Shown here in pieces: positions 18,834-28,343 of a stretch of 64,000 nt of DNA (its first letter is position 1; every line of letters starts with the position of its first letter). The DNA is from Limnospira fusiformis SAG 85.79. Its GTDB lineage: Bacteria > Cyanobacteriota > Cyanobacteriia > Cyanobacteriales > Microcoleaceae. A program made the position numbers and the translations under genes. Under the pieces are notes generated by a model. That model was not told the origin of the DNA, did not search any database, and saw nothing but the letters and a program-made list of their open reading frames with translations. The stretch lies in the NCBI RefSeq assembly GCF_012516315.1, contig NZ_CP051185.1:1415403-1479402 (forward strand). Direction: 5' to 3'.

Positions 18834-21800
18834 CTAATGAGCGTGCTTGAGTTCCGGGGGGGGTTGAATAGGAATCTGAATCGCAAATGTGCAGCCATCT
18901 CCCGGCTTGGAGATACATTTGAGGCTTCCTCCGTGCTTTTCAACAATAATCCGGTAACTAATTGATAGTCCCAGTCCGGTCCCCTTCCCAACGGGTTTAG
19001 TGGTAAAAAATGGATCAAACAATCGATTTTTTAAATCCTCTGGAATACCTTGACCATTGTCATGAATCTCAATCAACACCTGTTCGCTTTTGGATACGGG
19101 AGGTTTGATCATCCCTTCAGAGGTGGTTTTGATGACATCAGAAGCGGGAAGTGGAAATAAGTTAGACCCAGAGCTAATTGATACGACTTCGGTGGTAATG
19201 GTGATCATACGGGGGTCTGGTTGATTATCTAAAGCATCGATCGCATTACTGAGAATATTCATAAACACCTGGTTAAGCTGTCCCGCATAACATTCCACCC
19301 TAGGAAGTTGACCATATTTTTTAACCAGTTCAATACCAGAACTACTACCTTTTGCTTTCAGGCGGTTTTGCAGAATCAATAAGGTGCTATCAATACCCTC
19401 GTGAATATCCACGGGTTTCATTTCCGCCTCGTCTAAACGGGAGAAGTTCCGTAGAGAGACGACAATTTGACGAATGCGATCGGCTCCCATTTCCATGGAA
19501 GACAGGATTTTCGGTAAATCCTCCACCAAAAAGTCTAGGTCAATATCTTCTATGCGTTCTTGGATCACTTCCAGGGGTTCTGGATATTGTTCTTGATACA
19601 GTTCCACCAATTCCAGCAGATCCTTAGTATAATCGCGGGCATAGGTGAGGTTCCCATAGATAAAATTAACCGGGTTATTAATTTCGTGGGCTACCCCCGC
19701 CACCATTTGTCCTAAACTAGACATTTTTTCACTTTGAATCAATTGTGACTCTTTTTGTTGCAAGTCCTGGAGAGCCTCGCTTAGGTGGAAGGCTTGAGTT
19801 TGGGCGGCTAAGGCGGCGGCTCTAGTTTGGGCGTAAAGTTCGGCTTGGTCAATGGCGATCGCTAATTGATCTACTACGGCTCGTAATAGTTCCACATCAC
19901 TATCTATCCAATCGCGAGGACTATTATATTGATTACAGACGACAGCCCCCCGCTGTCCCGATCGCGTCTCCAGGGGTAGTAAAATTTCCGAAGCAATTCC
20001 CGCATCTTCCAGTAATCCCCTGGTAGTTGCATCTAAAACGGTTGTATCTTGTAGATTATTAACCTGTACTGTTTCCCGGTTACAGATTTTATGAGCCAAC
20101 CAGCCAATTTTATCGGAGGGGTAATCTTCTAAAACTGTTGATAAAGAAGGCGATCGCGATTCGTGAGTAATGGCAAAATTATGTCTGTTCGGTTGGGTGG
20201 GTAAGTACCACAAAAAATGGCATTGGTCGATTTGTAGAACACTGCGGATCTCCTGAACTGCTGTTCCCAAAATTGTGTCAATATCTAGGGAATTGCGGAT
20301 TTGACTAGCCAAGCGAAATAGTAAGGCTTCCCTACGGCTTTGCAATTCTTCGCGGGCTTTTACCCGGTCAATTCCTACAGCGATCGCATTAGCAATCCAA
20401 CCTAGCACATCCTGAACTTGCGGAGATAATGGATGAGAACTACAAATAGCCATCATCCCCATTAACCGCCCTTCTACCACCAGTGGAACTTCTAAGGTTT
20501 GGTGGGAAAGCTGCGCCATCTGTTGAGACATTTGCGATAGTTCATGGTTCCATAGCTGAGGTGTGGGTGCTTTCAGGGTAACAATTCCCGCCCCAGCTTG
20601 TCGTTCGAGTTGATTAGTTTGACTGTTTATGGTCCATATCGATACCCCCGCGACTTTTAAATACTGATCCATTGCTTTCGCGCAACGATTCAAAATAGTT
20701 GGTATTGTCCCACCTTGTCCTAGGGCTTTCCCAACTTCCGCCTCTAATAAAGAAAGGTGCGATCGCTCCCGCAGGATTTCTTCTGCTTGTTTGCGTTCGG
20801 TAATGTCACGAGATATAGATACGATCTCTTGGATATCATTATTCTCTTGATTGCGGATAGCATGAGAAGTAGTTTCAAACCATATAAAACTACCATCGGA
20901 ACGCCGAACTCGATAACTTACCGTATCCACATCAGAGTTACTCAATAAGGTCTGGTGAGATTTCTGGATGCGCTCTCTATCATCAGGGTGGAAAAAATTA
21001 TAAGCGGAAATTCCTATTAATTCTTCCGGTTCATAACCTAGTAAATCTCGACAGGCTGGAGACGCATAAATATAAATACCCTCAGCATCATGTCGGGAGA
21101 TTAAGTCTGTAGCATGATCGGCTAACAGACGGTAGCGGGCTTCACTTTCTCGCAGAGCATCTTCGGACTGCTTCCGTTCGGTAATATCAGTTTGAATACC
21201 AATAAAATGGGTGAGTTTTCCTCGGTGGTCTCGCACCGGAGAAATAGCTAGTTCATTCCAGAAGCAGCTACCATTTTTCCGATAATTTTTTAATGTCACT
21301 TTACATCCTTGTTTGCGTTTGATGGATTGTCTAATCATAGCGATCGCATCTTCATGGGTTTCTGGTCCTTGTAGAAACCGACAGTTTTGACCAATCACCT
21401 CTTCTTTAGTATACCCAGTTAGCTTTTCAAAAGCTGCATTACAGTAAATAATTGGCAGATCATTTTTGGTGTTTTCCGAAATTACAATCCCATTAGGACT
21501 AGCTTCGATCGCCCGTTGCAATAAATGCAACATTTCTTCGGACTGTTTGCGGTTAGTAATATCAATTCCACAGCCTAATATATATCTGAGAGAGCCATCT
21601 GGATTCCTAATGGCACTATTTGACCAAGCGACTAAATGGGAATCTCCATTAGCTCCTTCCCAGAGGTTCTCACACTGTCTTGGAAAATGACCCATCCTTA
21701 TACTATTCGATTGGACCTGATGAGATGATGGGGGCGGATCGTCAAACTCAATGGCTGCTAAACCCCAATTCAATGATTCCCAGTCTTGATCAAAAATTGA

Positions 21801-22556
21801 TAATCCTAAATCCTCAATCAATAAGCCCTCAACATCTCCCGCTTTATATCCCGTTAATTGTTCACAACTTTTATTAAAACGGACAATCTGACCATCCGGA
21901 TCAATCACCACTACTAGGGCGCTAATAGTATCTAAAACCGCATTGACAAAATCCCGTTCTTGTCGGACAATATCCCATACCTTTCTCCTTTCTTGGATAA
22001 TAGTTTCCAGATGACTTAGTTTCCCGTGTAGGTCCATTAATTGTCTGTGTAAATTAACTTGGTTAGCTACTTGACGACTGAGGGATTCTAGGGCTATAAT
22101 CTGCCCTGATGAAGGTTGCCAGCACTCATAAGTCATCACTGATAGCATCCCCAATTGATAGCCATCTCGGGTAGTAATTGGAACACCCAGATAGGATTTG
22201 ATGGGTTGCTCATTGTTAGCGATCGCATGATTAGCCAGCTTGGGGTGAGTGCTGATATCTTGAATAATAATCGGTTGGGAGGTAGGACTGTCGGGCTCGG
22301 TGCTGAGATTCCCACCACGATGATAGGCGATCGCATATCCGCAAAAATCCAAATAAACACTCAGATCATCAGATAAGCCTATTTGAGCCTTCAGCCACTG
22401 ATGAGTTTGGTCGATAAAGCTGATGAAAGCGATCGGTGCATTGGTAATGTGGATAGTCAGGCGAGTTATATCGTCAAAGGAGATGTCAGGGCTAATGCCG
22501 ATCTGACGCAATACCCCACTTCCCAGGTCGAAAACTCGGCCGTTTAATCTGGACAT
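18834..22556 (-). CDS. Multi-sensor (GAF/PAS) histidine kinase
   Basis: 1240 residues, soluble. Domain order from the N-terminus: GAF (~20-170), a short coiled coil, three PAS domains (~205-330, ~345-460, ~465-590, each followed by GxxxDITERK-type PAC ends), two GAF domains (~600-745 and ~750-915), coiled linker, HisKA with the phospho-acceptor His in VAGVAHEINNPVNF, and HATPase_c with N box SNAIDAL, G1 DNGQGIPED and G2 GTGLGLS. The second PAS carries NCRFLQGPET, close to the LOV motif GxNCRFLQG, so a flavin-binding blue-light sensor is likely. No receiver domain or response regulator gene is adjacent. Confidence 0.9.
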   Translation of the reverse strand: MSRLNGRVFDLGSGVLRQIGISPDISFDDITRLTIHITNAPIAFISFIDQTHQWLKAQIGLSDDLSVYLDFCGYAIAYHRGGNLSTEPDSPTSQPIIIQDISTHPKLANHAIANNEQPIKSYLGVPITTRDGYQLGMLSVMTYECWQPSSGQIIALESLSRQVANQVNLHRQLMDLHGKLSHLETIIQERRKVWDIVRQERDFVNAVLDTISALVVVIDPDGQIVRFNKSCEQLTGYKAGDVEGLLIEDLGLSIFDQDWESLNWGLAAIEFDDPPPSSHQVQSNSIRMGHFPRQCENLWEGANGDSHLVAWSNSAIRNPDGSLRYILGCGIDITNRKQSEEMLHLLQRAIEASPNGIVISENTKNDLPIIYCNAAFEKLTGYTKEEVIGQNCRFLQGPETHEDAIAMIRQSIKRKQGCKVTLKNYRKNGSCFWNELAISPVRDHRGKLTHFIGIQTDITERKQSEDALRESEARYRLLADHATDLISRHDAEGIYIYASPACRDLLGYEPEELIGISAYNFFHPDDRERIQKSHQTLLSNSDVDTVSYRVRRSDGSFIWFETTSHAIRNQENNDIQEIVSISRDITERKQAEEILRERSHLSLLEAEVGKALGQGGTIPTILNRCAKAMDQYLKVAGVSIWTINSQTNQLERQAGAGIVTLKAPTPQLWNHELSQMSQQMAQLSHQTLEVPLVVEGRLMGMMAICSSHPLSPQVQDVLGWIANAIAVGIDRVKAREELQSRREALLFRLASQIRNSLDIDTILGTAVQEIRSVLQIDQCHFLWYLPTQPNRHNFAITHESRSPSLSTVLEDYPSDKIGWLAHKICNRETVQVNNLQDTTVLDATTRGLLEDAGIASEILLPLETRSGQRGAVVCNQYNSPRDWIDSDVELLRAVVDQLAIAIDQAELYAQTRAAALAAQTQAFHLSEALQDLQQKESQLIQSEKMSSLGQMVAGVAHEINNPVNFIYGNLTYARDYTKDLLELVELYQEQYPEPLEVIQERIEDIDLDFLVEDLPKILSSMEMGADRIRQIVVSLRNFSRLDEAEMKPVDIHEGIDSTLLILQNRLKAKGSSSGIELVKKYGQLPRVECYAGQLNQVFMNILSNAIDALDNQPDPRMITITTEVVSISSGSNLFPLPASDVIKTTSEGMIKPPVSKSEQVLIEIHDNGQGIPEDLKNRLFDPFFTTKPVGKGTGLGLSISYRIIVEKHGGSLKCISKPGDGCTFAIQIPIQPPPELKHAH

Positions 22557-22931
22557 AGTTTTACCTTAAATTTTACTGTCATATAATTATTCCCACTTCA
22601 GGGAAGAGACTGGCACAAAGCACGGATCAGTCTATAACAACGGGTCTGACTATAACAGACCTTAATTGAGAGGGGTAATACCAAACATCCGCATTGATTT
22701 TTAACTCGCAACTGGCTTTAAATGGCTTGTCCAAAGTCTTAATGCCACACCGCAATTACCTTTAATTTAATCTTAACAAAAAAACAGGCCGTTCTTATAA
22801 ATTTGTAACTGGACTTAACACCATCAATGACCTAGCGCGTGAACATAACCATACTGTTATACTTACATTTAGGCTCTCACCTATATTAGCCATCATATCC
22901 TAGGATGTAGGGCTAGTATCCCTGCACAAAT
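22557..22931. other. Intergenic stretch upstream of the histidine kinase
   Basis: 375 bp with no gene. A hairpin GGTCTG/CAGACC (22643-22661, 7-nt loop) lies about 90 bp upstream of the kinase start. Nothing else is recognised. Confidence 0.4.
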
Positions 22932-24038
22932 CTACAATAAATTGTTCAGATCAGGAACATCAACCCAAGTCCCTGTAACATTGGATTCATGGGTGAGATC
23001 CATTAGTAATTGAGAATAGACCCCCTCCCGCAAAGAAGGTACCAGGGACTCATGGCGTGAGATAGCTTCCATCCAGCGATCGACAACCCGCAAAAAGGCA
23101 GAGATGCGACCATCATCATGAGTTTTGGGAAACTGCAAATTATCGGGAATGGCAATTTCTGCCAAATCTTCCCCAGCTTTACTTCCCCACAATTTGAAAC
23201 CGTGGATATAGTCTTTTTGATTATTGCTACCGAGAATTAATGTTCCATCACTACCATAGACTTCTACCCAGTGTCCCCGTCCCTGGAAGGTGCAAGAACT
23301 CAAACATACCTGACAGGGGGTTCCGTCGGCTAACTCCAAGATTAAATTACAGGTATCATCGGCATCTACAGGCTTCAGTTTGCCGGACTCAGCCGGATCA
23401 GGACGTTCGGCTATGGTTGTGCTTAACTGTCCGCACAGGCGGCTTATCGGACCAAATAGCCAGTGTATATAGTCGAAGCTGTGGGAACCGATCGCGCCTA
23501 AAGCACCGCCGCCCTTTTGTTTCTCAGCATACCAGTTCCAGGGTCGATTAGCATCGGCGCGACTGGACACTAACCAATCAATCTTGACTAGCCTCGGTTG
23601 TCCGACATATCCCTGGCGTAGTAGTTTTTCTAATTGCAGCCATTGCGGGACAAAGCGAAATTCAAAATCCATGGTGGTGACACAGTTTTTGTCGTTAGCC
23701 AGTTGATACAGATATTTGGCCTCTTCAACATTAAGAGTGGTGGGTTTTTCTAATAACAGATGTTTTCCAGCGTGGAGAACTTCTTTGGCCATCTGAAAGT
23801 GGAGAAATGGGGGGGTAGCAACCGTAACAGCGCTGACTTCTGGTATAGTGACCATTTGACTCACCCGATCGCTGGCGTGGGGAATATTATGTTCAGATGC
23901 GATCGCCTTGGCTTTGTCTAGATCTCGATGGTAAACTGCTATAATCTCCGTGCGGGGGTGTTCCTTGAGAGCCGGGATGTGGACTTTTTGACCAAATCCC
24001 GTCCCGACTACGGCAATACCAATTTTATTTGCGGTCAT
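22932..24038 (-). CDS. Gfo/Idh/MocA family oxidoreductase
   Basis: 368 residues. The N-terminal Rossmann fold binds NAD(P) (IAVVGTGFGQKVHIPAL), and the catalytic-type EKPTT motif follows at about residue 97. The C-terminal GFO_IDH_MocA_C alpha/beta sandwich includes GGGALGAIGSHSFDYIHWLF. These enzymes oxidise or reduce sugars, inositols or related compounds; biliverdin reductase belongs to the same superfamily, but the sequence features here fit the general sugar dehydrogenase type. Substrate unknown. Monocistronic. Confidence 0.85.
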   Translation of the reverse strand: MTANKIGIAVVGTGFGQKVHIPALKEHPRTEIIAVYHRDLDKAKAIASEHNIPHASDRVSQMVTIPEVSAVTVATPPFLHFQMAKEVLHAGKHLLLEKPTTLNVEEAKYLYQLANDKNCVTTMDFEFRFVPQWLQLEKLLRQGYVGQPRLVKIDWLVSSRADANRPWNWYAEKQKGGGALGAIGSHSFDYIHWLFGPISRLCGQLSTTIAERPDPAESGKLKPVDADDTCNLILELADGTPCQVCLSSCTFQGRGHWVEVYGSDGTLILGSNNQKDYIHGFKLWGSKAGEDLAEIAIPDNLQFPKTHDDGRISAFLRVVDRWMEAISRHESLVPSLREGVYSQLLMDLTHESNVTGTWVDVPDLNNLL

Positions 24039-24322
24039 AACTTACTCGTTCCGATCATCTATCCTAAGTGGGATCCTAGCACTGTTTAGTTAACTATTGT
24101 TAGCCGCTGGACTGCTAATGATGGTCAACTATTGCCAACAGGCGATCGCACCACAGACTTGATCAACCTCCTTGCTACTAGCCCAAAAGCTGACCTAAGT
24201 TCACCAAGATTTAATTTTAACCATCGTCAAAAATCTCGAAGTGTGTTATAATAGGAGTAGCGGCGGAAAATAGTTTTTTCCCCGTGCATTAGATACATTA
24301 ATTTTTCTCACTCCAATCAACA

Positions 24323-25189
24323 ATGGGTCTTGTATTTAAGCAAGGCTATGCTTGTCCTGTTCCTGGTAATATGAATTTGCTTTATAGGATGAGGTGCGAT
24401 CGCGCCACTTTGGCTTTATTATTGTTTTTAGGTGGGCTGCTGTTCTGGTTATCGCCATCTGCGGCGTGGGCGGGTTCATTAAGCGATCGTGAATTTCCCG
24501 ACTGGAAAGGAAAACCCGTCTTGAGTGAAGCGAGGGGAGATTTAGTCTACCCAGAATGGATGGCGGGAAAATGGGATGTCACCAGTACCCTAGTGGAGGC
24601 GCGCGCCCCCCTAGCACCGGATCTGGTAACTCCTGGTTTTGAGGGAAATCTTGGCTATCTCGATCAACCCATAAGTTTTCAAGTCCAGTTTAGGGAGATG
24701 AAATCTGCGCCTATATCCTCGGTGTTATCTCCGGTTCCCCGGTTGAAGTTAGAGGAAAAACTCTATCCTGAGATAGTAGCCGATCGCTCTGGTAATGGGT
24801 TAAATATTGCTAAGGCTATATTAGGCGATCGGGGGGTGATATCCGTACAGGTTGACCCCAATAATCCCAACCGCCAAATTACTAAATTTCCTGGCGATCG
24901 TAGCTTGATATCTGTGGTAACCAGTCGCGGAACAGAAACACCATCACCAGGAGAATTTATCGCCTCAGAAATCGCCCAGCAGATATTTGAGGGAGAATCA
25001 ACCCTATATCTGAATGAGGTAGAAACAACCACAGCTTATCGACAGGAGAAACAAGGGATAGTAGGTAATCAGATGACAGCGATTTACCTATCCCCACAAG
25101 ATCCTAATTACTTTAAAGCCGCCGGAAATCCCGTCGCCCTTTATCGCTATCAACTAACGTTACAACAAGTTACCAATCAGGGGGATTAA
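24323..25189 (+). CDS. DUF6816 family protein, exported
   Basis: 288 residues. An N-terminal signal peptide ends in PSAAWA|GS at about residue 50 if translation starts at 24323; a start at the internal ATG (~24389, MRCDRATLALLLF) gives a more usual 29-residue signal. The mature part begins LSDREFPDWKGKPV and contains YPEWMAGKWDVTSTL, typical of this cyanobacterial and plastid family of lumenal or periplasmic proteins of unknown function. It is followed after 6 bp by the transglutaminase-like gene, suggesting an operon. Confidence 0.7.
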   Translation: MGLVFKQGYACPVPGNMNLLYRMRCDRATLALLLFLGGLLFWLSPSAAWAGSLSDREFPDWKGKPVLSEARGDLVYPEWMAGKWDVTSTLVEARAPLAPDLVTPGFEGNLGYLDQPISFQVQFREMKSAPISSVLSPVPRLKLEEKLYPEIVADRSGNGLNIAKAILGDRGVISVQVDPNNPNRQITKFPGDRSLISVVTSRGTETPSPGEFIASEIAQQIFEGESTLYLNEVETTTAYRQEKQGIVGNQMTAIYLSPQDPNYFKAAGNPVALYRYQLTLQQVTNQGD

Positions 25190-25195
25190 TTATCT

Positions 25196-26029
25196 ATGAA
25201 ATTCAATTTAGGCTGTCAGCTAAATTATGAGATTTATAGCGATAGTACCTTAATTTTCAATATTGCAGTTTGCAATAACCGATTTCAAAATATCCTCCAA
25301 GAAGACCTACACATTGCACCTGATGTTCCTATGGATGAATACATTCCTCCAGAACTAGAAAACCGATACATTAGGGTTAATTCACCTACCGGAAATTTGG
25401 AAGTATCTTATCAAGCCACAGTTGAATTTAAACCCTTTGAAGAACACCCTCACGATATTCCAGAAGTTCCCCCAGCGAAACTGCCTTTGGATGTGTTACC
25501 TTATTTATATCCTAGTCGCTATTGTGAGTCCGATCGCTTGATGCGGTTCGCCCAGACCGAGTTTGGTGATTTAGTTCCTGACTATTCGCGAGTGACAGCT
25601 ATCTGTAATTGGATTTATGAAAATGTCACTTATTTATCAGGGAGTACCAACGCCCATACCTCCGCTTTTGATACCGCCACCGAAAGGGCGGGAGTTTGTC
25701 GAGATTTTGCCCATTTAGGTATTGCTTTCTGTCGGTCTTTGAATATTCCCGCGCGGTTTGTGACTGGCTATGCTTATGATTTGCAACCCCCCGATTTTCA
25801 TGCCTATTTTGAGGCTTATTTAGGCGATCGCTGGTATTTGTTTGATGCGACTCGTTTAGTTCCCCGGACTGGGTTGATCCGCATTGGGACCGGAAGAGAT
25901 GCAGCCGATGTTTCTTTTGCTACCATTTTCGGGTCAGTCTTTATGTCGAAAATGGAGTTATTTGTTGATTGTATCAGTCCCGGTGAATGTCCTATATATA
26001 CTGAGGAGGCGATCGCCTTTTTGGAGTAG
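25196..26029 (+). CDS. Transglutaminase-like cysteine protease family protein
   Basis: 277 residues. N-terminal beta-rich domain (~1-110), then a transglutaminase-like core with the catalytic triad: Cys in RAGVCRDFAHL, His in PDFHAYFEAY, Asp in LFDATRL. Bacterial homologues cleave or modify peptides, and some are involved in cell-surface or cyanophycin-type metabolism; the substrate here is unknown. No signal peptide. It directly follows the DUF6816 gene and is followed by an ABC-2 permease gene in the same direction. Confidence 0.85.
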   Translation: MKFNLGCQLNYEIYSDSTLIFNIAVCNNRFQNILQEDLHIAPDVPMDEYIPPELENRYIRVNSPTGNLEVSYQATVEFKPFEEHPHDIPEVPPAKLPLDVLPYLYPSRYCESDRLMRFAQTEFGDLVPDYSRVTAICNWIYENVTYLSGSTNAHTSAFDTATERAGVCRDFAHLGIAFCRSLNIPARFVTGYAYDLQPPDFHAYFEAYLGDRWYLFDATRLVPRTGLIRIGTGRDAADVSFATIFGSVFMSKMELFVDCISPGECPIYTEEAIAFLE

Positions 26030-26105
26030 TCAACATCAGATTACGCTAATATGAAAGAATCCTAGTCAAGTGATAACCATCGTGGTTATAGGAGGGTCAA
26101 ACATC

Positions 26106-26876
26106 ATGTTGGGAAGGATAATGGCGATCGCCAAAAATGTGTTTTGGGAAGTCATGCGCGCTAGGGTTCTCTATATTTTGGGTATCTTTGCGCTGTTGAT
26201 GGTAGCAGCAGTTGAACTAATGCCGCAAGTCGCTGCTAGTTTAGAAGATAAAATTGTCTTAGATCTCGGTTTAGCTGCTATCAGCATTCTTAGCTTAATT
26301 GTCGCAGTTTTTGTCAGTACCAACTTAATTAACCAGGAAATTGAAAAACGCACCGTTTACTTACTGATTTCCAAGCCAGTTAGCCGCCCAGAATTGATTA
26401 TTGGTAAACATTTGGGTTTGTGGGCGGTCTTAGCAGTTTTATTGGTGGTAATGACAGTCATATATATGGGGGTTTTAAGTCTTAACCAAATTCCCTACCC
26501 CGGACAAAGTATCGCCATTTCTAATCTGTTTATTTGGATTAAGTTTGGGCTAATTGGAGCCGCCGGGATTTTGTTAGGGGTGTTGACCAGTTCTCTCTTG
26601 GCTACACTCCTAACTTTTGCGGTTTATGTAATGGGGAGTTTGAGTCGAGACTTACTCGAATTAGGTCAAATTAGCGATAGTAACACCATTGAAAATGTCA
26701 CTACGGCTATGTATGTCATTTTACCGGATTTAGCCCGTCTGAATCTCAAAAATGATGCCGTTTATGCCGAGATCCCTGATGTTCCTATTCTCGTGGCTAA
26801 TGCTGGATATGGTATCATTTACACCGTCCTACTCTTAGCCTTGGCGATCGCTATTTTTTCCCGCCGAGAATTATAA
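26106..26876 (+). CDS. ABC-2 type transporter permease
   Basis: 256 residues from the ATG at 26106, chosen because GGAGG at 26091-26095 is correctly placed. Six hydrophobic segments and the conserved NQEIEKRTVYLLISKPVSR region (after TM2) are characteristic of ABC-2 permeases such as those of the NosY type. The ATPase partner is not adjacent. Downstream and convergent lies the phosphatase-like gene, with 4 bp between the two stops. The cargo is unknown. Confidence 0.8.
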   Translation: MLGRIMAIAKNVFWEVMRARVLYILGIFALLMVAAVELMPQVAASLEDKIVLDLGLAAISILSLIVAVFVSTNLINQEIEKRTVYLLISKPVSRPELIIGKHLGLWAVLAVLLVVMTVIYMGVLSLNQIPYPGQSIAISNLFIWIKFGLIGAAGILLGVLTSSLLATLLTFAVYVMGSLSRDLLELGQISDSNTIENVTTAMYVILPDLARLNLKNDAVYAEIPDVPILVANAGYGIIYTVLLLALAIAIFSRREL

Positions 26877-26880
26877 GCCA

Positions 26881-27369
26881 TTAGTCATCATATCCCGCCC
26901 ACACAGAGGCTAAATTTCCCTGACTGGGTGCTAACTGGTTAATAAGTTGGTTAATCCGCTTTTCTAGCTGTTGTAAAGACGACTCTCGGCTGGCTGGTTT
27001 GATATCGGATAAATTCCAATACTCGACCGTATTCACCCAGGAAGGATATCGTTTAACCATTAATGGACGATAGGTTGATTCATCAATGGCAATCGTTTTA
27101 TTGGCATTTTTAAAGTTGATTTGAGATACGGGTCTGATAGTCCGCACAGAATAATCTAAGGAAATACCCCGTTTCTCCAATTCGTCAATCACCTCTAAGG
27201 CGATCGCCCCCATTGAATAATTACTAGAATAATGGCTTTTATCTACTGGTAATAAACCAGAATAAGCACGCCAACTCAAGCCCCTGGTTTCCGCCAAATA
27301 ATTAAACAAATATTCAGAAAATCGACTGAGGTAGTCATTTCCTGTAGACAAAAATAAAATGGTTTTCAT
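26881..27369 (-). CDS. LMW protein-tyrosine-phosphatase-like protein, catalytic residues lost
   Basis: 162 residues from the ATG at 27369. The fold start (MKTILFL, then TGN) and later segments (RYPSWVNTVEYWNLSDIKPA) match the low-molecular-weight phosphatase family found in cyanobacteria. The active-site loop, normally C-T-G-N-x-x-R-S-R, here reads S-T-G-N-D-Y-L-S-R. The nucleophilic Cys is Ser and the phosphate-binding Arg is Leu, so phosphatase activity is not expected. It could be a binding-only pseudoenzyme or a decaying gene; the frame is otherwise intact. Confidence 0.75.
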   Translation of the reverse strand: MKTILFLSTGNDYLSRFSEYLFNYLAETRGLSWRAYSGLLPVDKSHYSSNYSMGAIALEVIDELEKRGISLDYSVRTIRPVSQINFKNANKTIAIDESTYRPLMVKRYPSWVNTVEYWNLSDIKPASRESSLQQLEKRINQLINQLAPSQGNLASVWAGYDD

Positions 27370-27948
27370 AAGCACCTTGATGTTGATTAGATGTGGGTTC
27401 AGACAGCGACCATGTATCTGCTAGGGGAGAAGTTGCTAAATTAGCCCTGCCATGTTCTCAATCAATCTTACCGTAGATCATAGTATAGCAACAACCACTA
27501 TAACTTATTTGACAGATTTCGGCAATTTATTTGATGGCGATAAACTTAGAACGCCCCCAGACAGTGGATAATCAGAATAGTCTCAACTCATAGACTGAGT
27601 ACCATAGTGATAAAACTTCTCAAAAGTGATCATCTTAACCCAGTGGCGAGTTGTGACAATTGACTAAAAATGCGATCGCATTATACCACAACCATAGCCA
27701 TTCAGTGTATTGTCAATCACATAAAACTTTTCAGTTATACAATTGGTTCACCATCACGGCGTAAATGGTTAAGGCTGGGGTTCTGTGGTCACTTATTAAG
27801 TTTTTTGGAAAACTGAATCATTTTCTCCCAGATGGCAGGATAATAACAGAGATAGGGTTAGGTCCACAAAGCTGAGACTTTGAGGACAGCCGGGCAATTA
27901 TCCGCCCTCAACTCCTATCAGTAATAAGATTTACAAGCCAATCACCCT
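27370..27948. other. Intergenic stretch, nothing recognised
   Basis: 579 bp between divergent genes. No protein-like frame, RNA gene or repeat could be recognised. It should contain the promoters of the flanking genes. Confidence 0.5.
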
Positions 27949-28293
27949 ATGAATATTCAAACGGTTATCCTACGGGGTTCTTATTTAGATCAGCTAGTCC
28001 ATGAACTCTGCGACTACTTCCCCGATGTCATTGTCCGCACTATTGGTAATGTCAATATCTTAGTCGAGGAGTCTTTGTCGGCGCGAATTTCTGCCAATTT
28101 GTCAACCACGATAATTTTAAACTATGCCGAATTTGACTATTGTGAAATCGATGTCATCACTGCTGGTGGAGATGTCGGGTTTTTAAATCTAGGTTATGGT
28201 GCGGGTAAAGCTAGGATTGACAGCTTTGTGGAGATGCTAGAATCAATCTGCAAGTCCCATAACTGGAAAATTGAACGAAAAATCGATCAGTAG
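27949..28293 (+). CDS. Conserved hypothetical protein upstream of zds
   Basis: 114 residues, not assigned to a family. Mixed alpha/beta composition with a hydrophobic N-terminal helix (QTVILRGSYLDQLVHELCDY) and a Gly-rich turn (GGDVGFLNLGYGAGKAR). No membrane segment. It is 50 bp upstream of the zeta-carotene desaturase gene in the same direction, so cotranscription is plausible. No function can be given. Confidence 0.6.
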   Translation: MNIQTVILRGSYLDQLVHELCDYFPDVIVRTIGNVNILVEESLSARISANLSTTIILNYAEFDYCEIDVITAGGDVGFLNLGYGAGKARIDSFVEMLESICKSHNWKIERKIDQ

Positions 28294-28343
28294 GATCACT
28301 TTATTGTTAAAATTCGTAAAGGAACTGTTAAGGATAATGTAGG

